Part shown: positions 8,296 through 18,708 of the stretch, piece after piece
Layout: each line of letters starts with the position of its first letter
Numbering within the stretch: position 1 is the first letter of the stretch
From: Nitrosopumilus oxyclinae
GTDB lineage: Archaea > Thermoproteota > Nitrososphaeria > Nitrososphaerales > Nitrosopumilaceae
DNA: 64,000 bases
Assembly (NCBI RefSeq): GCF_013407165.1
Contig: NZ_CP026994.1
Span: forward strand, 1,206,187 to 1,270,186
Direction: 5' to 3'
The notes under the pieces: generated by a model
Database searches by the model: none
What the model saw: the letters and a program-made list of their open reading frames with translations, nothing else
What the model was told of the DNA's origin: nothing
Translations under genes and position numbers: made by a program

Positions 8296-9332
8296 TGCTG
8301 TGGTTTATCGGTTTAGGGATTTCTGGATTCAAGTCTATCCCTAGTGAGGCATTAGATGTATTATCAAAAGCAGATATTGTGTATTTAGAACAATTTACCA
8401 GTCCAATAGGGAAATCAGATTTAACAAAAATCAAAAATGCAACAAAAGGAGAATTCAAACTTGCAAAGAGATGGTTAGTTGAAGACGGTAGTGAAATTTT
8501 AAAAAATGCAAAGAAAAAGAAAGTGGTTTTATTAGCATACGGAGATCCCTACATCGCTACAACTCACATAGAACTACGAACAAGGGCAATTGAAGATAAA
8601 ATTAAAACGCATTCAATTCATGCAGCATCATCGCTAACCTCAATGATAGGAGAGTGCGGTTTGCATTTTTACAAAGTGGGAAGAATTGCAACAATAATGA
8701 GTGAAATGAAATCACTGACAACGCCATATTATGTAATATACAAAAATATCATTGAAGGTAATCATACAGTTCTTCTCTTAGAATACAATCAAGACAAGAA
8801 TTTTTTCTTAGATCCTAAAGATGCATTAAATGGATTATTAGAAACTGAAAAAGGTCAAATAAGAAATGTTATCAGTTCGTCAACATATGTAATTGTAGCA
8901 TCCAGGATAGGGTTCAAAGATCAAAAAATTATTTCAGGTAAAATATCAAGTTTGAAGAAAATTGACTTTGGCAAGCCCCCACATACTGTAATTATTCCAG
9001 GCAGATTACATTTTACTGAGTCAGATGCTTTGAAATTATTCGGAGAATGTATTGATGAACCATTTGACAATACAGAAAAAACAAAAAAGATATCCATCCA
9101 AATGATGAAAAAATATGTTCCAATGGTTCGAGAAGCACTAGAGGAAGTAGGACCACTATACAAAGATCAAAAAGAATTTCAAGGAATTTTAGAAAATGCA
9201 GAATTGTATGTCAAGGATGCAGAAAAATTTCTAGAAGATGGTCAAGATGAAGTAGCAATATTGAGTATAGGGTATGCAGATGGTCTTGTTGATGCATTGA
9301 GATTGGCAAAAGGCCTTGATCCAAAGATGTAA
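8295..9332 (+). CDS. dphB: Diphthine synthase DphB with C-terminal DUF357 domain
   Basis: Residues 1 to about 255 are the tetrapyrrole-methylase-like fold of DphB (MLWFIGLGISG, LAYGDPYIATTH, VVASRIG), which methylates the modified histidine of elongation factor 2 on the way to diphthamide. Residues about 263-345 add a helical segment ending SIGYADGLVDALRLAKG, which fits DUF357, a small archaeal domain of unknown function. DphB proteins are normally about 260 residues, so this is a fusion. The start is the ATG that overlaps the lysK stop. An FAD synthetase gene follows within 45 bp. Confidence 0.87.
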   Translation: MLWFIGLGISGFKSIPSEALDVLSKADIVYLEQFTSPIGKSDLTKIKNATKGEFKLAKRWLVEDGSEILKNAKKKKVVLLAYGDPYIATTHIELRTRAIEDKIKTHSIHAASSLTSMIGECGLHFYKVGRIATIMSEMKSLTTPYYVIYKNIIEGNHTVLLLEYNQDKNFFLDPKDALNGLLETEKGQIRNVISSSTYVIVASRIGFKDQKIISGKISSLKKIDFGKPPHTVIIPGRLHFTESDALKLFGECIDEPFDNTEKTKKISIQMMKKYVPMVREALEEVGPLYKDQKEFQGILENAELYVKDAEKFLEDGQDEVAILSIGYADGLVDALRLAKGLDPKM

Positions 9333-9376
9333 TTTTTAGCGATGAATTAAAGAGTGGGTCAAAAATAGAAAAAACA

Positions 9377-9994
9377 TTGGAGCAAATTCAAAAAACCATA
9401 CTATCCATCATGTATGTCTGTCAAATTGAGGGGAAAGAAGTATTTGAGATACTCAAGAAAAAAACCATGCTTTCTGAAGATTTGATCAATGGAGAAATTA
9501 ACAATTTAATCAAAAACCAATTGGTTAATGAAGATAGAAAATCAATTACTGAAAAAGGAAGAAAATCACTATGTGTTGTATTAGCAGGAGGGGTTTTTGA
9601 TATTATTCATCCAGGGCATATTCACACATTAAATGCAGCAAAAGATCTAGGCGATGTTTTAGTTGTTGTAGTTGCAACTGACAATACAGCAGTTAAAATG
9701 AAAAAAAGAAAACCACTTCATGTACAAGAACAAAGACAAGAATTAGTAAATTCATTATCAATGGTAGATCTTTGTTTAATTGGACAAGAAAACGACATAT
9801 TCAAAACTGTAAATCATGTAAAACCACAAATTATTGCATTAGGATATGATCAAGTTCATCAAGAGAAATTCATAACAGAAGGATGTAAAAAAATACAACT
9901 TGATGCAAAAGTTGCAAGATTACAATCCCCAATACCTGAGAGTTCTAGTTCAAAAATTCAGAAAGAGTATGGCGAATCTATTCATGGAATTTAG
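9377..9994 (+). CDS. ribL: FAD synthetase (RibL-type nucleotidyltransferase) with N-terminal winged helix
   Basis: A 205-residue protein. Residues about 70-205 are a nucleotidyltransferase: AGGVFDIIHPGHIHTL carries the HxGH motif and PESSSSKI the second substrate loop. Archaeal RibL transfers AMP to FMN to make FAD. Residues 1-65 look like a winged-helix unit (LINGEINNLIKNQLV then ITEKGRKSL), which plain RibL lacks. The frame starts with TTG at 9377; a later ATG at 9410 would remove part of the helix-turn-helix. It runs convergently into the riboflavin kinase gene with a 4-bp overlap, so the two flavin steps sit tail to tail. Confidence 0.82.
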   Translation: MEQIQKTILSIMYVCQIEGKEVFEILKKKTMLSEDLINGEINNLIKNQLVNEDRKSITEKGRKSLCVVLAGGVFDIIHPGHIHTLNAAKDLGDVLVVVVATDNTAVKMKKRKPLHVQEQRQELVNSLSMVDLCLIGQENDIFKTVNHVKPQIIALGYDQVHQEKFITEGCKKIQLDAKVARLQSPIPESSSSKIQKEYGESIHGI

Positions 9995-10674
9995 GAATTT
10001 ATTGGAATTTTTATAGAAACTTTCGAACCATCTTTTAGTTTTGCAGTTTTTCGCATACATGATTTTGAAATCAATTCTATAATAGAATCATCATGATGTG
10101 TACGCTCAAGAATTATTAATTCACAATTTGTAGAGTTGTTTAATTTTGCATTAAAGCATTTCACCCAACCATAAGTTCTCTTTCCATCTGAAAAGCTATT
10201 AATTTTTACACCATTCAAGGTTTCAAATTGTTTAATTGCTTCTTGATGAATTTTTTGATCCAATCTAACATTAAGAGTTCCAGGATATGGAACATATCCA
10301 ATTTTAGATTGGAATTGTTTCGTGTATCCCTTTAATCCCATATAGTATGCACCTTCACCCATTCCAGAAACTAAAGTTCCCTTGAGTTCAACATGAGAAG
10401 GAGAAGAATCAAGACTTTTTTGTAATATTGCTGAAAGTTTTACCATTTCAGAATATCCTTTTGAAGTAATTTTTACAGAGATATTTCGTCCACTAATTAT
10501 TCTCTCAATGAATTGATTTTGTTCTAATTCTAGAAGATGTTTCGAGGCTGCCTGTTGTGATTTTTTGATATTTTTTCCTAAAGATGAAGTAGTGATTGAA
10601 ACATAGTTGTATTTGGCACCTTTTGAAAGTAAATATGAAAGAGTTAGGATGTGCTGAATTTTTAGCTCAGTCAT
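9991..10674 (-). CDS. ribK: CTP-dependent riboflavin kinase with N-terminal regulator domain (RbkR-like)
   Basis: A 227-residue protein. Residues about 1-85 are a MarR/ArsR-like winged helix (SQQAASKHLLELEQNQFIERI). The rest is the archaeal RibK fold (GTLVSGMGEGAYYMGLKGY, GYVPYPGTLNVRL), which uses CTP to make FMN from riboflavin. Homologues with this architecture, named RbkR, have been described as both kinase and transcription regulator of riboflavin genes. It lies 5 bp downstream of dnaG on the same strand and converges on the FAD synthetase gene. Confidence 0.87.
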   Translation of the reverse strand: MTELKIQHILTLSYLLSKGAKYNYVSITTSSLGKNIKKSQQAASKHLLELEQNQFIERIISGRNISVKITSKGYSEMVKLSAILQKSLDSSPSHVELKGTLVSGMGEGAYYMGLKGYTKQFQSKIGYVPYPGTLNVRLDQKIHQEAIKQFETLNGVKINSFSDGKRTYGWVKCFNAKLNNSTNCELIILERTHHDDSIIELISKSCMRKTAKLKDGSKVSIKIPINS

Positions 10675-10679
10675 CTATT

Positions 10680-11822
10680 CTAAGATATGCCCAAGTCACC
10701 GAATGTTTTGAGTGTCATTCCATCAGAGTTTGATAATTTTGCAACTCTGTGTCCAATTACACATTCAACACCAGCATTTTTGGCACCTTCTAAAAGTCTC
10801 TGAGTGATAATTCCATCCAGTAGAAGATATTTGATTCCAGATTGTGAGGATAGTTTGCTTACAACTTCACTGATTGGAACTTTGAAAATTTCATTTTGAT
10901 CAGCATCTAATGCTACTGCTTCAAGTGTTTCATTTAGATTTGGAAACACTTTGGCAGCCATCTCTGCAACAGGTTTATCATCTTCATTTTTTATCTCTGG
11001 TGCAGGCTTTCCATCTTTAATCTCAGTAGCAATTGGACTTAAAATCTCATCAATTCTCGATGGAGTTAGTTCTTCAACTTCAACACCAGTGTCTGCTTGA
11101 AGTTCATAATCTAAAGTAACAACAGATTTGAGTTCTTTAAGAATAAATCCACCTGATCTATCACCATCTAAAAATGCAACAACAGTATCTTTCTTGCCAC
11201 ATAGTTCTTTGATTGATTCATCTATTTTTGCACCTTCAATTGCAAGTGCATTATCATAGCCTGCTCTTAGAAGATTGATTACATCAGCTCTTCCTTCAAC
11301 TAGAATTACCCAATTAGAATCGAAAACACCTGAACTACATGTTAATTTTGATGGTCCATATGTTGATAATTTTCCAGTATCACCTTGGTGAACATCATTT
11401 AACATAGTTTCACCTTCACTAACAGTTTTAGTTGCCCATTTTTGCTTGATCTCTTTTGCGCGTCTTACAATATCATCTTTCTTTGCAGCTCGTACATCAT
11501 CAATAGCTTCTAATTTGAATTTACAATCAAACGGACCTACTTTGTCAATGCTTTCAATTCCAGCAGCAATTAATGCACAAGTATCAATGTCTGTACTCAT
11601 TGGGATTAATGCATCACCATTAGTGGTGTTAGAGGTAGGTTTTGCATTAACTTCAATGCGGCCGACTTTGGAAACTCGTTGCAGTTCATTCAAATTCATC
11701 TCTGGGCCTAACAGTCCTTCTGTTTGGCCAAAGATGGCTCCGATTATATCTGCTCTTTCAACGAGTCCATCGACTTCATAGGAAAGTTTAACGTGATATT
11801 TGACAATTCCTGATTGAGGCAT
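10680..11822 (-). CDS. dnaG: Archaeal DnaG primase
   Basis: A 380-residue archaeal DnaG. The N-terminus (KYHVKLSYEVDGLVERADIIGAIFGQTEGLLG) is the conserved archaeal segment, and residues about 165-250 are a Toprim domain: VILVEGRADVINLL carries the catalytic Glu and VVAFLDGDRSG the DxD. The protein primes DNA in vitro and is also found with the archaeal exosome, so its main role may be in RNA decay. It is followed by the riboflavin kinase gene after only 5 bp, so the two probably share a transcript. The start is the ATG at 11822. Confidence 0.93.
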   Translation of the reverse strand: MPQSGIVKYHVKLSYEVDGLVERADIIGAIFGQTEGLLGPEMNLNELQRVSKVGRIEVNAKPTSNTTNGDALIPMSTDIDTCALIAAGIESIDKVGPFDCKFKLEAIDDVRAAKKDDIVRRAKEIKQKWATKTVSEGETMLNDVHQGDTGKLSTYGPSKLTCSSGVFDSNWVILVEGRADVINLLRAGYDNALAIEGAKIDESIKELCGKKDTVVAFLDGDRSGGFILKELKSVVTLDYELQADTGVEVEELTPSRIDEILSPIATEIKDGKPAPEIKNEDDKPVAEMAAKVFPNLNETLEAVALDADQNEIFKVPISEVVSKLSSQSGIKYLLLDGIITQRLLEGAKNAGVECVIGHRVAKLSNSDGMTLKTFGDLGIS

Positions 11823-11978
11823 AAACTATTCATCTCCTTTATTATCATATTTTGAGTCTCTACCTGCGATATATGAGGGTATCGCAAAAAATAGTCTGAA
11901 AAATATAAAATTTTTCAAAAATTTATCGATACAGCAAACGCTATAGAATAATCTAAAAATGAAAAATAATGTAGTTGT

Positions 11979-12329
11979 TTATTCAGTGCTAAATGAAGAA
12001 CCACATGAACAGGATTTTGTAACATTTGGATTGTTAATTTTGAATCCTGAGCCCATTAGGCTTTCAATATAGTCTACGTTTGCACCCTGTAGATGATCAA
12101 CGCTGTAGCTGTCAATTAGGAGTTTTACTCCATTTTCTTCCATGACGATGTCATCTTCTTCTGGTGCTTTTTCAAAGCCCATTCCATAAGATAGACCAGA
12201 ACAACCTCCACCTTGAACATATACTCTAAGGTATTCAGGGGATTCTGCTTCTTCTTTCATGAATTCATGAATTTTTTCAGCTGCTTTTGCGGTAACTGTG
12301 ACCATCTTTTGTGTTTGCTCAGTTGCCAT
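11979..12329 (-). CDS. A-type Fe-S cluster assembly/carrier protein (IscA/HesB family)
   Basis: A 116-residue HesB/IscA-like protein. The three cysteines of A-type carriers are visible: the first in QGGGCSGLSYGMGF (about residue 43) and the CSCGSSF pair near the C-terminus. Such proteins hold an Fe-S cluster and pass it to target enzymes. The gene stands alone with a 156-bp gap to dnaG. It is one residue range longer than the minimal bacterial form because of a short N-terminal extension. Confidence 0.9.
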   Translation of the reverse strand: MATEQTQKMVTVTAKAAEKIHEFMKEEAESPEYLRVYVQGGGCSGLSYGMGFEKAPEEDDIVMEENGVKLLIDSYSVDHLQGANVDYIESLMGSGFKINNPNVTKSCSCGSSFSTE

Positions 12330-12563
12330 AATAAAGACAAAAGGTGATTCAAATTATAATAATCTTTTCCCCCCAGGCATACTAGTAATTTACAAAATTA
12401 GAGAATAGTTACATAGTTTCAGAGATCTGCAAATATTTGACTAAATTGTTCTTTCATGCAAGAATTAGTTTAATCTATGAAAATAAGGCTGTGCACTGCA
12501 AGACAATGTGTACTCAGGTGATAAATCATCTACAAGATATTTCAGGATATGAAGTGCAGATCT

Positions 12564-13070
12564 GTGAAAATGCCTGTTCTAACTATAGTATTTTCAATCC
12601 TTTTGATTTCATTTACAGTCAATGACGCAGTTGCAGAATCAGTTCCAGAATAGGTCAAAAATAACGCATTATGGTATGGTCAAGGAGATATTTCAGAATT
12701 AGAATTTCTCAATGCCATTAAATTTTTGGTTGATAGCGGCATCATTATACTAGACTCTACAGATGTTGTTTCAAAAAGGATGGAAGCTCAAATAATAATT
12801 CCTAATGGAAATTTTGATGTATCAGGTAGTGGATTTTACTTGCCACTGAATCTTGAAATTAAAACAAACACCAAAGTCATCTGGGCAAATGAAGACTCTG
12901 TTCCACATAACATCCAAAGTCAAGATGAATTTGGAAAAGTAATTGATATCTTTAACAGTCCACCATTGAATACCGGAGATAGATTCGAATATACATTTGA
13001 TGAAGCGGGGGCATACAACTACTATTGTTCATTTCATCCATGGAGAGTAGGAATAGTTACAGTAAAGTAG
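12564..13070 (+). pseudogene. Secreted cupredoxin gene interrupted by an in-frame TAG
   Basis: One frame reads through from GTG 12564 or ATG 12570 as a signal peptide (about MPVLTIVFSILLISFTVNDAVA), then VPE, a TAG at 12651-12653, then VKNNALWYGQGDISELEF and a cupredoxin domain to the stop at 13068-13070. From memory, related thaumarchaeal secreted proteins have Trp (TGG) where the TAG stands, so one G-to-A change explains it. The copper site keeps His (SVPHNI) and Cys/His (YYCSFHPW), but the usual axial Met is replaced: HPWRVG instead of HPWMLG as in the gene at 35375. The part after the stop has an ATG only at 12780, which would lack a signal peptide. Decay, read-through or a sequence error are all possible. 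Confidence 0.75.
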
Positions 13071-13127
13071 AATTAGTAAAACTCTAGCTTTTTTAAATTA
13101 ATAAAATAAGAAAGAAATTAGAAATAG

Positions 13128-13925
<798 letters not shown>

Positions 13926-16046
13926 CTATTTTCCGAGGACTTTGCCCCATTGAGCCAATGCAGATGCTGCGGCAACCCAAGTTCTAAGATCTTGATAAAC
14001 TGGAACATTATGTTTCTCAATCAATTTTATCATTTTTTCAGTATATGGACCACCATTACCTCCAGCAAGAATTGGTTTCTTCTTTTTCTTTGAAAGTTCT
14101 GCTAGATAACCAACAATTGTTTCTTCAAGTGGATCATCTTGGAAGACAAACCATGGCATTGCAATATCAATATTTTGCTCATCTAAGAATTGTTGAATGA
14201 CAAATCGATAGTCATCGGCAGTTGCACCACCACCAACATCTGCTGGATTTCCATTATGAATAGGAACAGTAGGTGGGAAATGATCCTTGATCTTTTTCGT
14301 AATTTTTGGAGATAATTTTCCTATTGTAAGCCCTAATCTCTCCAATTGATCAATTCCGCCAATCATTGGACCAGCACCATTACTTGTCATAGCAACACGA
14401 TTGCCCTTTGCAGGAGGTTGCCATGCTAGTGCCTTTAAGACTCCAACTAGTTCTTGATAACTATCAACTGAAATAATTCCTGCTTGCTTGAATGCACCCA
14501 TAATCATTGCATTTGAGCCTCCAAGTGAACCTGTATGAGATGCAGCTTGTTTTGCACCTGCAGCAGTTCTACCACTCTTCCAAATAACGATAGGTTTCTT
14601 TTTCTCTTTCATTACACGTTTTGCAGTATTGATGAATTTTCTGCCATCACCAAATCCTTCAACGTACAATCCAATTACTTTAGTTTGAGGATCATTTGCA
14701 GCATACCATATCATATCTGCTTCATCAACATCAGAACGATTACCAAAGCTAATCATCTTGGATAATCCAAACAAATCAGCACTTTCTAACATACTAATTC
14801 CCATGGTTCCACTTTGTGAGAAAAATGCAACAGGACCTAATTTTGAACGTACCATTCTTTCTTGTCCTTGAAATGCACAATCAAGTCTATTTGCAGCATT
14901 GAACATTCCAATACAGTTAGGACCGATTACACGAATTTTGTGTTTTAGAGATAATTCTTTCACTTCAGCTTCCATAGCGGCTCTATCGCCACCAAGCTCT
15001 TTACCACCACCGGAAACGATTACAACATTATGGATTCCTTTCTTAGCGCAAGTCTTCATGATTGGTCCACATAAGGAAAGATCAATACAAACAACAACTA
15101 GATCAACCTTTTCAGTTATTGCATCTAATGATGGATAACATTTGATTCCAAGAATTGATTTTTGTTTAGGGTTAATTGGATATACTTTACCTTTGTAATC
15201 TTGTTTTCCAAGTGCATCTAATACAGAATTACCAATTTTTCCAGGTGTTGCAGATGCACCAACTAGTGCAACAGACTTTGGAGTAAAGAATGACTCCATT
15301 GAGGTAATGACTGGTTTTTCTTTTGAAATTGAATTCTTTCTTAGTTTATTATTTAGAATAATTTTTGCATCAACTACAAAGTGGGATTTTGGATAAACAA
15401 CTACTGGATTGAAATCTATACTGTTAATGTAATCTGCATTTTCTACGCCTAATTTTCCAATTTGAACTAACATTTTTGCCACCATGTTAAGATCAACTGG
15501 TGCACTACCTCTGAAACCTTTGAGGAGTTTAGAGCCTTTGAGTTCATTTATCATAGATTTTGCATCTGATGTAGTAATTGGTAGCATTCTAAATGCAACA
15601 TCTTTGAAGACTTCGGTCATTACACCACCTAATCCAGCCATGATCATTGGACCAAATTGCGGATCATTTTGAATACCTACAATTAACTCAACACCTTTTG
15701 GAACCATCTTTTCCAAAAGAATTCCTTTAACTTCAACACCTTTCTTTTTAGAAAGACGACCATACATGTCATTGAATGTCTTTTTTACATCATTGACATT
15801 ATCAATTCCAACTTTAACTCCACCAACATCAGTTTTGTGTAAAATTTGTGGAGATACAACTTTCATAACAAGAGGAAATCCAATTTTTTTTGCTTGTTTT
15901 ACGGCATCATCTGCAGAAGTGGCAAGTGCATAAGGTGGAACTTTAACTCCATAGGTTTTGAGAATAGATTTTGATGTTTCTTCAGTGATAACTTTATGAT
16001 CTGTTTGAATAATTTCTTCAAAAATTTTCTTCACAGCAGTTACCAT
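13926..16046 (-). CDS. ADP-forming acyl-CoA synthetase, likely 3-hydroxypropionyl-CoA synthetase
   Basis: A 706-residue NDP-forming acyl-CoA synthetase. Residues about 1-230 are an ATP-grasp part ([22 protein letters not shown]). Then follow a CoA-binding Rossmann part ([18 protein letters not shown], about 255) and the ligase part with the phospho-His segment [12 protein letters not shown] (about residue 495). In Nitrosopumilus such an enzyme activates 3-hydroxypropionate with ATP giving ADP, which saves one high-energy bond over the AMP-forming type. The substrate cannot be read from sequence; 4-hydroxybutyrate is the alternative, but the neighbouring dehydratase favours 3-hydroxypropionate. 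Confidence 0.85.
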   Translation of the reverse strand: MVTAVKKIFEEIIQTDHKVITEETSKSILKTYGVKVPPYALATSADDAVKQAKKIGFPLVMKVVSPQILHKTDVGGVKVGIDNVNDVKKTFNDMYGRLSKKKGVEVKGILLEKMVPKGVELIVGIQNDPQFGPMIMAGLGGVMTEVFKDVAFRMLPITTSDAKSMINELKGSKLLKGFRGSAPVDLNMVAKMLVQIGKLGVENADYINSIDFNPVVVYPKSHFVVDAKIILNNKLRKNSISKEKPVITSMESFFTPKSVALVGASATPGKIGNSVLDALGKQDYKGKVYPINPKQKSILGIKCYPSLDAITEKVDLVVVCIDLSLCGPIMKTCAKKGIHNVVIVSGGGKELGGDRAAMEAEVKELSLKHKIRVIGPNCIGMFNAANRLDCAFQGQERMVRSKLGPVAFFSQSGTMGISMLESADLFGLSKMISFGNRSDVDEADMIWYAANDPQTKVIGLYVEGFGDGRKFINTAKRVMKEKKKPIVIWKSGRTAAGAKQAASHTGSLGGSNAMIMGAFKQAGIISVDSYQELVGVLKALAWQPPAKGNRVAMTSNGAGPMIGGIDQLERLGLTIGKLSPKITKKIKDHFPPTVPIHNGNPADVGGGATADDYRFVIQQFLDEQNIDIAMPWFVFQDDPLEETIVGYLAELSKKKKKPILAGGNGGPYTEKMIKLIEKHNVPVYQDLRTWVAAASALAQWGKVLGK

Positions 16047-16085
16047 TCGATCGATGGAATTAGAATTAACTATATTAAACTTTGG

Positions 16086-16769
16086 TCAAAGGTCAAATGA
16101 TAATTTGAAATTATTGTAAAAATTATTCATATTTGATTTTACAATTGAAATATTTTCAATAATATCTGAGCGAATTTTTTTTGGATCGATGTAGGGTATT
16201 TTTTGTAATTGTGTTTCAGTATTATCAAGCCACAAATTCACCATCTCCTCATTTACCTCCAAATGAAATTGTAACCCAACTGCACTCTTGTATTGAAATG
16301 CCTGATTAGAATAATGCTCTGATGAGGCTAATTGGACTGAACCTTGAGGTAAATCAAATGTATCCCCGTGCCAATGAAAAACAGTAAATGGATTTTTGAA
16401 ACCAGAAAAAAATGAAGAGTCGTTAGTAATTTCCAAATCATGGTAAAATCCAATTTCTTTTTTTGGTCCACTATACACTTTAGCACCAAATGTCTTTGCA
16501 ATTAATTGTGAACCCAAACAAATTCCAAGTACGGGGGTGTTTTTTTCTACAGAATTTTTGATTAAAAGTTGCTCAGCCTTTAGATAATCTAAATCATCAT
16601 TTGCACTTTCAGGTGCACCTAAAATTACAACTAGAGAGAAATTTTTGTCAGGTATCTTTTCATGTTTTGCATTTATTGATGTGATTTCAAATCCATCTTT
16701 TTGTAAAAGTTCACCCAGATATCCTGAGCCTTCTATTCTTGTATTTTGTACAAGGAGTACATCTGACAT
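16086..16769 (-). CDS. Class I glutamine amidotransferase-like protein
   Basis: A 227-residue stand-alone class I glutamine amidotransferase domain. The nucleophile Cys lies in VLGICLGSQLIA (about residue 103) and the His-Glu pair in VGLQFHLEV (about residue 185). It resembles GMP-synthase-like stand-alone GATases, some of which release ammonia for a partner or cleave gamma-glutamyl compounds. No synthetase partner is adjacent; the glutamate dehydrogenase gene is 0.6 kb away. The substrate is unknown. Confidence 0.8.
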   Translation of the reverse strand: MSDVLLVQNTRIEGSGYLGELLQKDGFEITSINAKHEKIPDKNFSLVVILGAPESANDDLDYLKAEQLLIKNSVEKNTPVLGICLGSQLIAKTFGAKVYSGPKKEIGFYHDLEITNDSSFFSGFKNPFTVFHWHGDTFDLPQGSVQLASSEHYSNQAFQYKSAVGLQFHLEVNEEMVNLWLDNTETQLQKIPYIDPKKIRSDIIENISIVKSNMNNFYNNFKLSFDL

Positions 16770-16773
16770 TTTC

Positions 16774-16914
16774 CTAAACTTCTAGTCCTGTAACTACCCA
16801 CTCAAGACTTCGGAGTACTCCTTGATAGTATTTCATGGCATCCATGGATTCAGTTTTTACTAGTCTTTCTTCAATTACTTTTCTATATTCTGCAATTTCT
16901 AATTCAGTTTTCAT
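16774..16914 (-). CDS. Small hypothetical protein (46 aa)
   Basis: A short helical, charged protein of 46 residues (MKTELEIAEYRKVIEERLVKT...), read from the ATG at 16914. The frame is open to 16977, but the upstream part overlaps the divergent promoter and looks non-coding. It ends 4 bp before the amidotransferase gene, so the two are probably co-transcribed. It is rich in Glu, Lys and Arg, with Trp and two Val near the end. I do not recognise a family. Confidence 0.55.
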   Translation of the reverse strand: MKTELEIAEYRKVIEERLVKTESMDAMKYYQGVLRSLEWVVTGLEV

Positions 16915-16982
16915 ATTACTCAATAAATTATTTGCAAGTAAAAATATGCTCTGTTTTAATATGTTATAATCTCTCAAAGAGT

Positions 16983-17360
16983 ATGCTAGTATCAGAACAA
17001 GAAATTCTAGAATTGAAAGAATTTATTTTTCAATTAAATGCCATAGAAAATGGTGTTGTAATAGTTGAAGGGAAACGAGATTCTAATGCATTAAGGAAGA
17101 TTGGCTATACTGGAAAAGTTTTAGAATTTCATAGATTTACAGGTATGATAAATTTTACAGATTCTGTAGCAAAATTTGAAAGATTGATCATTCTCTTTGA
17201 TAGAGATAAAAAAGGTAGAACATTAACTGGGAAAACAATTCAGTTATTGCAAAGAAGGACAAAAGTAGATCTCACTTTCAAAAGAAAATTACGCATTATT
17301 ACAAAAGGGAAAATAATGTTTATTGAACAACTAGTAAGTTACGAATCTTATTTAGCCTAA
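16983..17360 (+). CDS. Small Toprim-domain protein
   Basis: A 125-residue protein that is essentially one Toprim domain. GVVIVEGKRDSNALRKIG gives the conserved Glu and LIILFDRDKKGRTL the DxD motif. Such small archaeal Toprim proteins resemble RNase M5 and the primase catalytic core and may cut or bind structured RNA, but none of this is shown here. The frame opens at a TTG (16932); the ATG at 16983 gives the standard length. It is divergent from the 46-residue gene and converges on glutamate dehydrogenase with a 2-bp gap. Confidence 0.75.
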   Translation: MLVSEQEILELKEFIFQLNAIENGVVIVEGKRDSNALRKIGYTGKVLEFHRFTGMINFTDSVAKFERLIILFDRDKKGRTLTGKTIQLLQRRTKVDLTFKRKLRIITKGKIMFIEQLVSYESYLA

Positions 17361-17362
17361 GA

Positions 17363-18637
17363 TTATGGCCAAATACCTTTTTGGTTAAATGCCTCTAGTA
17401 CTCTTTCAACAGCTAAAACCATAGTTGCTTTCCTCATATCGATTTTGTGCTTTTTACTGAGTGCATATGCGTCTTTGAATCCCTTTGTAATGTTTGCCTC
17501 CATTTTGTTAGCAACTTCATCAAAAGTCCAATAGTATCCCATATTGTTTTGAACCCACTCCAAATATGAAATACATACACCACCAGAGTTTGCCAAAATA
17601 TCAGGGATTACTAGAATTTTCTTTTGATAGATAATTGGATCTGCTTCAGGTAACGTTGGACCATTTGCAGCTTCTGCAATTATTTTACATTTGAGATTTT
17701 TTGCAATCTTTGCATTGATTTGATTCTCTAGTGCACCTGGAACTAGAACATCGCATTTTGTTGTAAGTAATTCTTCAGTTGAAACTTTTTTACTGCCAGG
17801 GAATCCAACGACGGAACCTTTCTTTGCTTTGTGAGCTAGAATTGCACTAACTTTTGCACCTTTAGGAATTAAGATTGAACCTTTAGAATCACTGACACCA
17901 ATAATTTTTGCACCCATTTTTTCAAGATACTCTCCTGCAAATGTTGATGCATTACCAAATCCTTGTAAAACAACTTTGGCACCTTTCAAATTTAATTTCA
18001 ATGTCTTTGCAGCTTCTCTAACTGTATATGCTGCTCCCAATCCGGTTGCAACATTTCTTGCAAGTGAACCACCCATCGAAATTGGTTTTCCAGTAATTAC
18101 ACCAGGGGTAGAGATATTTCCGTTTAATTTGTTAAATGTATCCATAATTTGCGTCATTTCTTTTCCTGTAGTGTATACATCAGGTGCAGGAATATCTTTT
18201 CCAGGACCAATAATTTCATTAATTTTAAATGCAAATCCCCTAGTGAGTCGTTCTAATTCACCTTCACTAATTTTTTCAGTTTTTGGATTAACATAAACTC
18301 CACCTTTACCTCCACCAAGTGGTACATCAACAATTGCACATTTCCATGTCATCCAAGAAGAAAGTGCCATGACTTCACGTTCCATGTATTCAACGCCACC
18401 TTCAGGATTAAAGTAACGAATTCCACCTTTGTATGGGCCTCGGTCATTGTTATGTTGACTTCTAAAACCTGTAAAAATTCTAATTTTACCATTATCCATT
18501 TTTACTGGAATTTTAACCCGCAAAACTTTGTTTGGCATTGCCAAATATTCTCTAATACCTTTATCTTTAATTCCTAAAATATCACAAGCATCATTAACTT
18601 GTCCAGTTGCATTTGCAAACGGATCATTTTTGACCAA
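17363..18637 (-). CDS. gdhA: Glutamate dehydrogenase
   Basis: A 424-residue Glu/Leu/Phe/Val dehydrogenase. PYKGGIRYFNP, the catalytic-Lys segment MTWKCAIVDVPLGGGKGG (residues about 94-111) and the Rossmann loop VVLQGFGNAST are all clear. It interconverts 2-oxoglutarate plus ammonia and glutamate. In an ammonia oxidiser this links nitrogen assimilation to the arginine and lysine routes, which consume glutamate. Cofactor preference cannot be read safely. The gene has its own upstream region and ends 2 bp from the convergent Toprim gene. Confidence 0.93.
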   Translation of the reverse strand: MVKNDPFANATGQVNDACDILGIKDKGIREYLAMPNKVLRVKIPVKMDNGKIRIFTGFRSQHNNDRGPYKGGIRYFNPEGGVEYMEREVMALSSWMTWKCAIVDVPLGGGKGGVYVNPKTEKISEGELERLTRGFAFKINEIIGPGKDIPAPDVYTTGKEMTQIMDTFNKLNGNISTPGVITGKPISMGGSLARNVATGLGAAYTVREAAKTLKLNLKGAKVVLQGFGNASTFAGEYLEKMGAKIIGVSDSKGSILIPKGAKVSAILAHKAKKGSVVGFPGSKKVSTEELLTTKCDVLVPGALENQINAKIAKNLKCKIIAEAANGPTLPEADPIIYQKKILVIPDILANSGGVCISYLEWVQNNMGYYWTFDEVANKMEANITKGFKDAYALSKKHKIDMRKATMVLAVERVLEAFNQKGIWP

Positions 18638-18708
18638 GATGATTTTGAAAACGGTGCATATTATATTAAGTTTAGTTCAAAATATTAGATCGCAAATTTA
18701 AAAATTTA

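Noticed and set aside
12437-12625. A 62-residue ORF before the broken cupredoxin gene
   Set aside because: It overlaps the signal peptide in another frame, begins with TTG and has no sensible composition.
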